This document shows positions 1 through 7,392 of a DNA stretch of 15,796 nucleotides, piece by piece. The notes beneath the pieces were generated by a model. It was given only the letters and a program-made list of their open reading frames with translations, did not search any database and had not been told where the DNA came from. The translations under genes were made by a program, and so were the position numbers. Source of the stretch: an uncultured Bacteroidota bacterium (GTDB lineage Bacteria > Bacteroidota > Bacteroidia > Flavobacteriales > Flavobacteriaceae); the NCBI GenBank assembly GCA_902609035.1, contig CACLQG010000024.1, positions 1 through 15,796 on the forward strand, in the 5' to 3' direction. Every line of letters begins with the position of its first letter. Position 1 is the stretch's first letter.

Positions 1-823
1 TAGTATATGTAATATCATAATTTTTGAGAAACGGAGTTATTGGATGATTTGTTCCAAGGTTGAATATTAAAGAATCGTGTTCATTCTTTTCATTAAAATT
101 GATGATTACATTAGTATAATTAACATCTTCTTTCAAAGCAAATTCAAAAATTTGGTTTTTTTTATAGGCGACGTATCCCTTAATGGTATTTTTTTTATCA
201 AGAATAACTTTTAAAAATACTTTCAATAATTTTGATTTTTTTAAAATAAATTTCCAATCTCTCAGGTCTCTATAGAAAGATCCAGGTAATGATTTATATA
301 TATTATCATATATTTTTTCAACTACTGGTAAATCTGATATATCAATTTCTTTGAACGAGAATTTGTCCTTAGTGTAAGTTTTAGGAATAGATTTAATTGT
401 AAGAGTTGGATAATTAGAAAACCCAAAAAATGAAAATTGATTATAAAAGAAGTCTGCTTTTTTTCTTGCAATTACAAAACTTACGATTTTATTTCTTTTT
501 TCGCATAACTCAATGGCTTTATTCATTAAATCTTTCGATATCCCTTTGCCACGGTGATTGATATCTACACAAATATAACTTAGAAATGAAGCCTCTATTT
601 TATCTCCTCTAAAATAAAAAATTCGATTATGAATAAAACAGGTAGCTACTAATAATTCGTTGTGTTTAATAATTACAATATTTTCTCTTTTCAAACTTTC
701 CTCGGGGAAAATAAATTGTTTTTTAAAATCATCATTAAAGAAGATTTTTTTGACTAAAGAATTTGCAGAAATAATATCTTTTTTGCTTTCCGCTACCCCT
801 ATGTATTTCTTAGTCTTTTGCAT
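1..823 (-). CDS. GNAT-family N-acetyltransferase, partial (3' end beyond window)
   Basis: The minus strand is open from an ATG at 823 to the window edge, giving at least 274 residues with no stop, so the C-terminus is missing. I see a GNAT acetyl-CoA-binding signature, VDINHRGKGIS at residues 86-96 (the R/Q-x-x-G-x-G/A loop), after a beta-strand (FLSYIC) and before a helix, then FFYNQFSFFGF as in the end of the GNAT fold. The part after about residue 165 (FKEIDISDLPVVEKIYDN) looks like a second, degenerate GNAT-like half. GNAT enzymes move an acyl group from acyl-CoA to an amine; here a 4-amino sugar nucleotide made by the upstream PseB/PseC genes is a reasonable substrate, but this is inference. 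PseH-type acetyltransferases are much shorter, so it is not a simple PseH. The ATG directly abuts the TAG of the preceding gene, which implies translational coupling in the operon. Confidence 0.8.
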   Translation of the reverse strand, partial: MQKTKKYIGVAESKKDIISANSLVKKIFFNDDFKKQFIFPEESLKRENIVIIKHNELLVATCFIHNRIFYFRGDKIEASFLSYICVDINHRGKGISKDLMNKAIELCEKRNKIVSFVIARKKADFFYNQFSFFGFSNYPTLTIKSIPKTYTKDKFSFKEIDISDLPVVEKIYDNIYKSLPGSFYRDLRDWKFILKKSKLLKVFLKVILDKKNTIKGYVAYKKNQIFEFALKEDVNYTNVIINFNEKNEHDSLIFNLGTNHPITPFLKNYDITYT

Positions 824-1738
824 CTAAATCTTCTTTAAAACATTTTTTAAAAATGATATGCTTACATCTTGATGGATAGGTAAAGGAAAAACTTTAATTA
901 ATCTTACTCCATCATAATAGTGTCTCAATCCAACTGAAAATCCCATTTTTTCAATTTCATCTTCATTTCTATTTGTTAAAATTGGTAAACAACTTGGAAA
1001 CCTACCACTAATCTTTTGATCTTTTAATAGCGATCTATTGATAAATAATCTTAATTTATCTTTTCTGTCTGAAACCAATTTATCCCATGATTTGATGCTA
1101 TTATAAATTTCATTTCTCTGAAGCAATGATAACCCTTTGTATCCGTATTCTGTTCCTTCCCAAAACTCATAGAAAATGCTATATTTCAAACTAAGTAATC
1201 TAAGAATCCAGGATACTAGTACATTTCTCTTCCCTTTCATTTTATTTTTTATCCGAATTGCATCAGATCTATTTTTACACCACAAAATTCCTCCTGAGGA
1301 TGTTCCTAAAATTTTTGATAGTGACCATATCTCGTAGTTGGCACCAGAGCTAAATAACGGAGTTTTATTTTCATAAAGACTATCTACACTATCTTCAATA
1401 ATTGGATTACATTTTTCCATGTAAGTAATTCCCCATTGATGATAAATTATTTCATTTAGGGATTTAAATTCGTAAGAAATAGGAGTAGTTAATCTTGAGA
1501 TTGTGTTAATAACACAATGGCTAGCATATGGGAATAACTTTATTTTATCTTGTCTTCCAAGGTTAGATTCAATGATAGCTATATATAGAGCAACTCTTCC
1601 ACTTGAGCAAATTATAGGATATCCTGAGGGAAACATATTTCCAAATAATCTCTCTAATTTATTTAAACTACAATTTCCAAAAAAACTTGATGCTTTTAAA
1701 CTTATTTTTGGCCATAAAAAATAACTTTTATAACTCAT
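824..1738 (-). CDS. Short DegT/DnrJ/EryC1/StrS-like PLP-dependent protein
   Basis: This 304-residue protein reads as a shortened, divergent member of the DegT/DnrJ sugar aminotransferase fold. Recognisable pieces, in order: SSGRVALYIAI (residues 45-55), the usual PLP-phosphate-binding entry; NPIIEDSVDS (111-120), matching the family IEDAAHS strand with the PLP-pyridine Asp; and IWSLSKILGTSSGGIL (137-152), where K142 is in the place of the Schiff-base lysine and SGG replaces the usual EGG. The family is normally about 360-400 residues, so roughly 70-90 residues are missing, mainly from the C-terminal small domain. It could be a real aminotransferase on a polysaccharide sugar or a catalytically altered homologue. 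It starts 2 bp after the FemAB-like gene and touches the GNAT gene, so the three form one translationally linked block. Family membership is fairly secure; the substrate is unknown. Confidence 0.7.
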   Translation of the reverse strand: MSYKSYFLWPKISLKASSFFGNCSLNKLERLFGNMFPSGYPIICSSGRVALYIAIIESNLGRQDKIKLFPYASHCVINTISRLTTPISYEFKSLNEIIYHQWGITYMEKCNPIIEDSVDSLYENKTPLFSSGANYEIWSLSKILGTSSGGILWCKNRSDAIRIKNKMKGKRNVLVSWILRLLSLKYSIFYEFWEGTEYGYKGLSLLQRNEIYNSIKSWDKLVSDRKDKLRLFINRSLLKDQKISGRFPSCLPILTNRNEDEIEKMGFSVGLRHYYDGVRLIKVFPLPIHQDVSISFLKNVLKKI

Positions 1739-1740
1739 TA

Positions 1741-2769
1741 TTATATTAGTGAAAACCTAAAATTAGCAATTGAATCTGTTGAAAAACCACTTTTGAATTT
1801 TCCTATTTGTATTTCTTTATTTGTTGGTCTATCTAAATCCATCTCATGAAATTTTCTGCCCAACCTATACCAATGTTTTTTTGTTTGCAAAAGATCTTTT
1901 ATTAAAAAATCTTGGAGAAAATGGCCTATGGGAAGATTAAATAATTCCCTATTGTAGGCTGCTACAGCATATATTGCTTCAAAATCATTTTCCATTATAA
2001 AAGATCCTCCAACCATAATACCATTTTGATCCGTACAATAGTAAAATGAAGAATTATTATTCATAACTTCTTTGAATAGAAGATCCCAACTTCTGTCAGA
2101 ACGTGTTTTTCTTCCTGCTGCTTTAAAATGAAGTAATTTAAACTCTTGCCAAACAGTCTCATCATCTCCATTAAATTTATAAGGTTTTAAAATCCTAGAA
2201 CCTTTTGAAATTAATGATTTATAACTTTTGCGGTAATGTTTTTTCAAATCCAAGTAATCTAATTTTAAATTCGTAAATAACTCTCTTGTTATATGGCATT
2301 TAAAATTGTGCTGAAGTAATATTTTGTGCCAAAGACTCAATTTTTTTGAAGGGATCAATTGATCAATAAAAGTTAATTTTTTTATTTTTAATAATTCAGA
2401 AAGAATTAAAATCCCTGTAATAATTTGATTAGCTATCTCTTTTTTTAAATTTGGTGAAATTGTTGAAATAAATTTAATCGGATAAACACTATTTTCAAGA
2501 AAACTTAGCTCATTATTGTTTGATTTTCTTATAAAAAACAGAGGCATTAATCCAATTATTTTATTTTCCAATTTAATGCCAAAAGAGATATCAAGGCATT
2601 CTAGTTCTGTTCCTTTCAAACACTCTAATCTAAAATCAATATAATTTTCTCTGTAATAAACCAATGGATTATTTATTTTCGTATATATTTCTGTCCAATT
2701 AAATTCTTTTCTACGAATGGCTTTAAATTTTTTGGATGAGAAAGTTTCTAGTATATTATAGTTATTCAT
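1741..2769 (-). CDS. FemAB-like / acetyltransf_6-type acyltransferase
   Basis: A 342-residue soluble protein with the pattern of the FemAB-like branch of the GNAT superfamily. It has an N-terminal GNAT-like half (GIKLENKIIGLMPLFF around 64-79), then HYRKSYKSLISKG (178-190), the basic segment typical of this family, then a long second half with FKLLHFKAAGR (210-220), a beta-hairpin FYYCTDQNGIMVGGSFIM (242-259), YAVAAYNRELFNLPIGHFL (267-285), and a closing FKSGFSTD (325-332). Relatives transfer aminoacyl groups onto peptidoglycan, or acyl/aminoacyl groups in exopolysaccharide and glycan loci. With PseB/PseC upstream, N-acylation of an amino sugar is the most natural guess, but no substrate can be read from the sequence. 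It begins 6 bp after the PseC reading frame ends. Start is the only nearby ATG. Confidence 0.72.
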   Translation of the reverse strand: MNNYNILETFSSKKFKAIRRKEFNWTEIYTKINNPLVYYRENYIDFRLECLKGTELECLDISFGIKLENKIIGLMPLFFIRKSNNNELSFLENSVYPIKFISTISPNLKKEIANQIITGILILSELLKIKKLTFIDQLIPSKKLSLWHKILLQHNFKCHITRELFTNLKLDYLDLKKHYRKSYKSLISKGSRILKPYKFNGDDETVWQEFKLLHFKAAGRKTRSDRSWDLLFKEVMNNNSSFYYCTDQNGIMVGGSFIMENDFEAIYAVAAYNRELFNLPIGHFLQDFLIKDLLQTKKHWYRLGRKFHEMDLDRPTNKEIQIGKFKSGFSTDSIANFRFSLI

Positions 2770-2775
2770 TTTATA

Positions 2776-3357
2776 TTAAAATAAATTTTGAAATCCGACA
2801 GGCTGTTCTATTAAATCAACGACTTTTTTTTGTTCTTCAAGGCTTAGTTCGGGAAAAATTGGAATACTAATCGCTTCCTTATAATATTTTTCTGACTCAT
2901 CAAATCCCTTTTCTGAAAACCCTAGCTTTTTATAATAAGGTTGCCTGTATATTGGTATATAATGAATATTTACCAGAACTCCTGCAGATCTAAAAGATTC
3001 AAACAATTGCCTATGTGATAAATTAGAGTTTTTCTTTAATCGAATTATATACAAATGCCAAGATGAATTTGTATCAGGATGCTGTTTTGGTATTTGGACT
3101 ATAGAGTTTACCAATAACTCATCATATCTTTTTGCAATTTTTCTTCGCTTTTCTACAAAATCATTTAAACGATCCATCTGACTCAAGCCAAGAGCTGCTT
3201 GAACATCATTCATTCTATAGTTTAAACCCAAGTTAAGCTGTTCATAATACCAAGGTCCATCTGGTGTTTTACTCATCTCGGAAGCTTGTCTTGTAATACC
3301 ATGACTTCGGTATCTAGCTAATAGTTTAGAAAGTTCTGAGTCATTTGTCAAGCACAT
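2776..3357 (-). pseudogene. pseC: C-terminal part of PseC aminotransferase, separated by frameshift
   Basis: These 193 codons encode the C-terminal domain of a PseC-type UDP-4-keto-6-deoxy-HexNAc 4-aminotransferase: CLTNDSELSKLLARYRSHGI, GPWYYEQLNLGLNYRMNDVQAALGLSQ, the substrate-contacting VNIHYIPIYRQPYY, and a final SIPIFPELS. It is not a free-standing gene. It continues the SDR-PseC gene, which goes out of frame at the G8 tract immediately before this ATG. Removing one G gives EGG-MCLTNDSEL, exactly the expected family continuation, and a 686-residue fusion. The ATG at 3357 directly follows the G run and corresponds to an internal Met in the intact protein. As the sequence stands, this piece lacks the cofactor-binding domain and could not be active alone. 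Confidence 0.88.
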
Positions 3358-4837
3358 CCCCCCCCTCGCAAGTAGTAATTATTTTAACAGGATGAAAACT
3401 GAAAACAGCAATGTCACTATATTCACAATTCCCAACTAGTTTACCTTTATATGAGCTACCGATAGAGTGCGAAGCGTCCTCTATTATTTTGAAATTATAA
3501 ATTTTACTCAAGGCATGAATTTTATCCATTTCACAACTTTGTCCTGATAAGTGAACTGGTATCACAACTTTAGGTAACCGGTCTTTTGATTGAGCTTCAA
3601 TTAATTTTTTCTCTAAATCTCTAGGTGACATATTATAAGTTATGGGATCAATATCGACAAAATCCACGTCCGCATTGCAATAAAGTGCACAGTTAGAAGA
3701 GGCAACAAATGAAATTGGACTAGTCCATACTAAATCACCTTTAGAAACCCCTAAACTTAAACATGCTATGTGTAATGCACTCGTTGCACTATTACATGCA
3801 TGAGCATATTTGGCGCCACAATAATCAGCTATTCGCTTTTCAAATCTTAATGTTGTTGGCCCTTGAGTGACATAGTCTGACTGAAGAATATTAACTACTG
3901 ATCTAATATCTTTTTTATTAATATCCTGTCGTCCATAAGGAATAACCGTTCTCTTTTTTGTGTTTTTTGATTTAATTTCTTTTAATTGCTCATCTAGAGA
4001 AGGGATTGAATTACAAAGAAAAGTACTCAGTTTGTGATTACTCAAACTCATATCTTTAGGTCTTTTGGTAAGATTGTTTATTTCGTTTATACTAATTGGC
4101 TTTATAAATTCTTCACTATATCCAAAAAATTTTGCTAATAGCAATCCAAACTCATACTTTGTCAGGCGCTCATTAGAACTTATATTATAAATACCTTTTG
4201 CTTTTTTTTCTAATAATTGATACACTTTTGATTTGAGAGTCTCAACTGATACAGGAGTATAGTAAACGTCTTTAAACAACTTTGAGTATTTTCCTTTTTC
4301 TAAATTATTTAAAATTTTGTCAGAAAATGAAGGCTTGTAACTAGGGCCCAAGCCGAAAAAATTTGTTCTAATAATTAGAGCCTCTGGGTAATTTTGTATT
4401 ACTGCGTCTTCTCCTTCACTTTTGGTTTTTGCATAATTATTTAAGGGTACTTTAAGTTTTTCCTCATCATTGAAAGCTGAATTGCCATCAAAAAGATGAT
4501 CAGTGGAAATATGAACTAATTTTATTTTAATTGATTGGCAAGCTTGAGCTATATTACCAGAAATAATAACGTTTGTTTTGAAAGCTAATTCAAAATCTTC
4601 TTCACACTCTTCAACACTAGTTAAGCCAATACAATTAATAACTAAATCTGCTTTAACTTTAACTAATTGACGAGTCAATTCTTCTACATTTTCATAATTG
4701 AATACAAAAATTTTATTTTTAATTTCATTTAGTTGCCTTTTGTGAATACCTAAAATAAAATTAAAACGACTATTTTTTTTGTTAATCCAGCTTTGTGCTA
4801 AAAGACTTGACCCACCAGTAAATACAATTGTCTTCAT
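3341..4837 (-). CDS. SDR (RmlD-like) fused to N-terminal domain of PseC aminotransferase; frameshifted before the C-terminal domain
   Basis: The 498-residue frame holds two enzymes in line. Residues 1-290 are a complete extended short-chain dehydrogenase of the RmlD type: TGGSSLL (7-13), STDHLFDG (111-118), the YAKTK catalytic pair (Y135, K139), and an RmlD-like end RPKDMSL. After a short linker, residue 299 onward is PseC: IPYGRQDINKKDI, SDYVTQGP, NSATSALH (349-356), IEDASHSIG (452-460) and FSFHPVKIITT with Schiff-base lysine K485. The frame then leaves the family at EGG and stops five residues later (DVLDK). No ATG or GTG precedes the PseC part in frame, so the fusion looks genuine. PseC aminates the 4-keto product of PseB (next gene upstream, 1 bp gap) at C4. 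The SDR presumably reduces a 4-keto sugar nucleotide, possibly the same one. In the state shown, only the SDR domain should be functional. Confidence 0.85.
   Translation of the reverse strand: MKTIVFTGGSSLLAQSWINKKNSRFNFILGIHKRQLNEIKNKIFVFNYENVEELTRQLVKVKADLVINCIGLTSVEECEEDFELAFKTNVIISGNIAQACQSIKIKLVHISTDHLFDGNSAFNDEEKLKVPLNNYAKTKSEGEDAVIQNYPEALIIRTNFFGLGPSYKPSFSDKILNNLEKGKYSKLFKDVYYTPVSVETLKSKVYQLLEKKAKGIYNISSNERLTKYEFGLLLAKFFGYSEEFIKPISINEINNLTKRPKDMSLSNHKLSTFLCNSIPSLDEQLKEIKSKNTKKRTVIPYGRQDINKKDIRSVVNILQSDYVTQGPTTLRFEKRIADYCGAKYAHACNSATSALHIACLSLGVSKGDLVWTSPISFVASSNCALYCNADVDFVDIDPITYNMSPRDLEKKLIEAQSKDRLPKVVIPVHLSGQSCEMDKIHALSKIYNFKIIEDASHSIGSSYKGKLVGNCEYSDIAVFSFHPVKIITTCEGGDVLDK
3358..3365 (-). 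repeat. G8 homopolymer (C8 on the plus strand) at the PseC frameshift
   Basis: Eight consecutive C on the plus strand read as GAG-GGG-GGG-G on the coding strand, over the EGG motif that follows the PLP-lysine segment of PseC. With 8 G the frame ends at DVLDK; with 7 G it continues EGGMCLTNDSEL and both halves join. A tract of this length is slippage-prone in bacteria. It may be a phase-variation switch or a base-calling error. Confidence 0.85.
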
Positions 4838-4838
4838 T

Positions 4839-5837
4839 CTAAATTAATCCTATTTTATTATTGTTGACCGATATCCATTCAACTAACTGTTTTATTGTCA
4901 TCCAATCTTTATTGTTGTCTGAGCTATACAGAAAATTCTCAGGGACTGGTTTACCGTTCTTAATGCGGCTCGGGTCTTTTGACCAGTTATGAATTGCTGG
5001 GAGAATTTTAAAATACCCGTCATATTCAAATGTATGAGGTGAATCCTCTACACCAATCATTTGTTCGTGAAGTTTTTCTCCTGGACGTATACCTATAATT
5101 TTTTGCTTTGCTTCTGGTGCTATAGCTCTAGCTATATCAGTGATATTCATAGACGGTATTTTCTTGACATAAATTTCACCTCCTAACATATCTTCAAATG
5201 CATGCCATACTAATTTAACTCCTTCTTCCAGTGAAATCATAAATCGAGTCATACGATCGTCTGTAATGGGTAACATGCCCTCTTCTTTTTTCCTTAAGAA
5301 AAATGGGATTACAGAGCCTCTAGACCCCATAACATTTCCATAGCGTACTACTGAAAATTTAGTCTTATTTAAATTTAAATGTGAGCTCCCTGCAACAAAT
5401 AATTTATCTGATGCTAACTTTGTCGCTCCATAAAGATTAATTGGATTACTGGCTTTATCTGTTGAAAGGGCCACAACTTTTAAAATCTTTTTATCGGTGC
5501 AAGAATCAATAACATTCATGGCGCCATTAATATTGGTTTTTACGCATTCGAATGGATTGTATTCTGCAGTTGGAACAATTTTTGTTGCTGCTGCATGAAC
5601 AACGTAGTCTACACCGTCCAATGATCTAGAAAGGCGTTCTTTATCTCTCACGTCTCCAATAATAAATTTTACCCTTTGATCGTCACTATATTTCTCGGCC
5701 ATATCCCATTGCTTCATTTCATCTCTTGAGAAAATAATAAGAGCTTTAGGATTAAATTTTTCCAAAGTCATGCGAACAAATTTCTTTCCAAAAGATCCTG
5801 TACCTCCAGTAATAAGTATTGAACTATTGTCAAACAT
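4839..5837 (-). CDS. pseB: UDP-N-acetylglucosamine 4,6-dehydratase (inverting), PseB
   Basis: PseB converts UDP-GlcNAc to UDP-2-acetamido-2,6-dideoxy-beta-L-arabino-hexos-4-ulose, the first step toward pseudaminic acid and related 6-deoxy amino sugars. At 332 residues it has the usual family length. It shows TGGTGSFGKKF (10-20, NADP-binding), FSRDEMKQWDM (36-46), GDVRDKERL (61-69), HAAATKIVPTAEYNPFEC (81-98), then STDKASNPINLYGATK (125-140) with the D127/K128/Y136 active-site arrangement of PseB/FlaA1. RYGNVMGSRGSVIPFF, DDRMTRFMISLEEGV and IIGIRPGEKLHEQMI follow. The EYDGYFKILP and PENFLYSSDNNK tail is typical of PseB rather than CapD/FnlA. It lies between UGDH (3 bp) and the SDR-PseC fusion (1 bp), so its product passes to the next gene's enzymes. 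The cytoplasmic role is secure; the final sugar is not, since PseG/PseI are not in the window. Confidence 0.93.
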   Translation of the reverse strand: MFDNSSILITGGTGSFGKKFVRMTLEKFNPKALIIFSRDEMKQWDMAEKYSDDQRVKFIIGDVRDKERLSRSLDGVDYVVHAAATKIVPTAEYNPFECVKTNINGAMNVIDSCTDKKILKVVALSTDKASNPINLYGATKLASDKLFVAGSSHLNLNKTKFSVVRYGNVMGSRGSVIPFFLRKKEEGMLPITDDRMTRFMISLEEGVKLVWHAFEDMLGGEIYVKKIPSMNITDIARAIAPEAKQKIIGIRPGEKLHEQMIGVEDSPHTFEYDGYFKILPAIHNWSKDPSRIKNGKPVPENFLYSSDNNKDWMTIKQLVEWISVNNNKIGLI

Positions 5838-5840
5838 TTT

Positions 5841-7163
5841 TTATTTTATTAAGTTTCTTCCATCAAATAATGTTGCTTGAGAGTAATCATATGATTTAAA
5901 TTCTTCCCATTCAGTTAAAATTGCAACAATATCACTTTTTTCAAATTTTTGTTTTGGTTCCTCCAAAAAAACTAATCTTGATTTTATAAATTTTAAGTCA
6001 TCTATATTGGTCCAATAATTTTTAATGTCATCTAAAATTTTGTTTTGGGGGACCATTGGATCAAAAATTTCAAGGGTTGCTCCAGCTTTATACAATCTCT
6101 CCGTGACATAAATAGCTGCAGATTCCCTCGAATCATTAGTGTTCGCCTTAAAAGACCACCCTAAAATGGCAACTCTTTTCTCGGTTAAATCTCCACCAAA
6201 ATGATCAATTATCTTTTGAGCAAAACGATTTTTTTGATAGTCATTAATTTTTACTACCTGATGCCAATACTCTGCTACCTCATCTAAACCAAATTTTTTA
6301 CATAAATAAACCAAGTTTAAAATATCTTTCTGAAAACAACTTCCTCCAAATCCAACTGAATAATTTAAAAAATGTGGTCCAATCCGGTGATCCATTCCAA
6401 TAGCTTTTGATAGCTCCTCAACGCTAGCCCCTGTTTTTTCACAGAGAGCTGAAAGAGAATTAATTGATGAAATTCTTTGAGCAAGCATGGCGTTAGAAGC
6501 TAACTTAGCCAATTCAGAAGACCAAACATTGGTGGTTAGGATTTTCTTATTTGGAATCCAATTCGAATAAATTTCTACTAAAGCATGAACCGCATCTTGC
6601 CCTGATTCTGTTTCATCTCCTCCAATTAAAACACGATCTGATTTAAAAAGGTCCTCAATAGCTGTTCCCTCCGCTAAAAACTCAGGATTTGAAAGAATTT
6701 CAAAATGAACTCCGTTATTATTCTCCTCCAATATTTCCTTTATTTTCTCAGCTGTACGAACTGGTAAGGTCGATTTTTCAATGACAATTTTATCTGATTT
6801 GGAGAATTTAGCTATATCCCTAGCACAAGCCTCCACATAACAAAGATCAGCCGCCATTCCTGCTCCTGCCCCTTCCGTTTTAGTGGGAGTATTGACAGCA
6901 ATAAAGATCATCTGAGCCTTTTCAATATTACCTGCAATGTCAGAAGAGAAAAATAGATTTCTACCTCTTACCTCTTTCACCACTTCAGCCAGACCGGGCT
7001 CATAAACCGGTAACTGGTCTAAAGGGCCACTCCAAGCTTTTATCTTCTCCGGATTCGCATCTACGACCGTTACATTAATTTTTGGAGATTTAAGGGCAAT
7101 CACTGCCATGCTGGGACCTCCTACATAACCCGCTCCAATACAACAAATGCTTTTAATTTTCAT
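5841..7163 (-). CDS. ugd: UDP-glucose 6-dehydrogenase, animal-type
   Basis: Oxidises UDP-glucose to UDP-glucuronate with two NAD+, supplying a uronic acid for the polysaccharide. I take the ATG at 7163 as the start (440 residues); a TTG 18 bp upstream is in frame but would put six extra residues before the Rossmann strand. From the ATG: IKSICCIGAGYVGGPSM (NAD fold, residues 3-19), PVYEPGL, FIAVNTPTKT, EKSTLPVRTAE, LSNPEFLAEGTAI, TTNVWSSELAKLASNA, QRISSINSLSALCE, and GFGGSCFQKDILNLVYLC with the catalytic Cys at 276. ILGWSFKANTNDSRESAAIYV in the C-terminal domain follows. This wording (ICCIGAGYVGGP, GKNLFFS-like segment, FQKDILNLVYLC) matches the human UGDH form, where the nucleophile is also Cys276, rather than the shorter bacterial Ugd. 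PseB follows after 3 bp; a 215-bp gap precedes it. Confidence 0.93.
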   Translation of the reverse strand: MKIKSICCIGAGYVGGPSMAVIALKSPKINVTVVDANPEKIKAWSGPLDQLPVYEPGLAEVVKEVRGRNLFFSSDIAGNIEKAQMIFIAVNTPTKTEGAGAGMAADLCYVEACARDIAKFSKSDKIVIEKSTLPVRTAEKIKEILEENNNGVHFEILSNPEFLAEGTAIEDLFKSDRVLIGGDETESGQDAVHALVEIYSNWIPNKKILTTNVWSSELAKLASNAMLAQRISSINSLSALCEKTGASVEELSKAIGMDHRIGPHFLNYSVGFGGSCFQKDILNLVYLCKKFGLDEVAEYWHQVVKINDYQKNRFAQKIIDHFGGDLTEKRVAILGWSFKANTNDSRESAAIYVTERLYKAGATLEIFDPMVPQNKILDDIKNYWTNIDDLKFIKSRLVFLEEPKQKFEKSDIVAILTEWEEFKSYDYSQATLFDGRNLIK

Positions 7164-7369
7164 CTTATTTTTATAAATCAAAAAAAAGAATTTTAACTAC
7201 AAGCCTTCTAATGAGTCCTATTCCTTTTTTTATAAATAGCTCCCTCGGTGTTACTTCCCTTGTTTTAATCCCAAACATTAGTAAAAAATTAAAATAAAGA
7301 TTATGCCTTTAAACTTCTTGATATTATTGTTATAAAGAGAAAAATACCAAAAAGATCTCTCTTCAGTCT

Positions 7370-7392
7370 CTAATGAAATCATTTATCATTAG
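7370..7392. repeat. Inverted repeat over the stop codon of the HTH regulator gene
   Basis: CTAATGA (7370-7376) and TCATTAG (7386-7392) form a 7-bp stem with a 9-nt loop spanning the TGA of the regulator gene. There is no T tract next to it, so it is not an intrinsic terminator. It could be an mRNA-stabilising or attenuating stem in the 215-bp gap before UGDH, or chance in AT-rich DNA. I saw no exact TAnnTTTG promoter box in that gap. Confidence 0.3.

Noticed and set aside
1503..1724. Plus-strand open frame of 73 codons
   Set aside because: It lies wholly antisense to the DegT-like gene and shows no family features.
3890..3990. SDR-PseC fusion caused by a lost stop between two genes
   Set aside because: The linker has no in-frame ATG or GTG for PseC and both neighbouring frames lack a suitable start; I keep the fusion, while noting that a relative with two genes would overturn this.
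7164..7181. TTG start at 7181 for UDP-glucose dehydrogenase
   Set aside because: An ATG at 7163 starts four residues before the first beta-strand, matches the family N-terminus and puts the catalytic Cys at 276.
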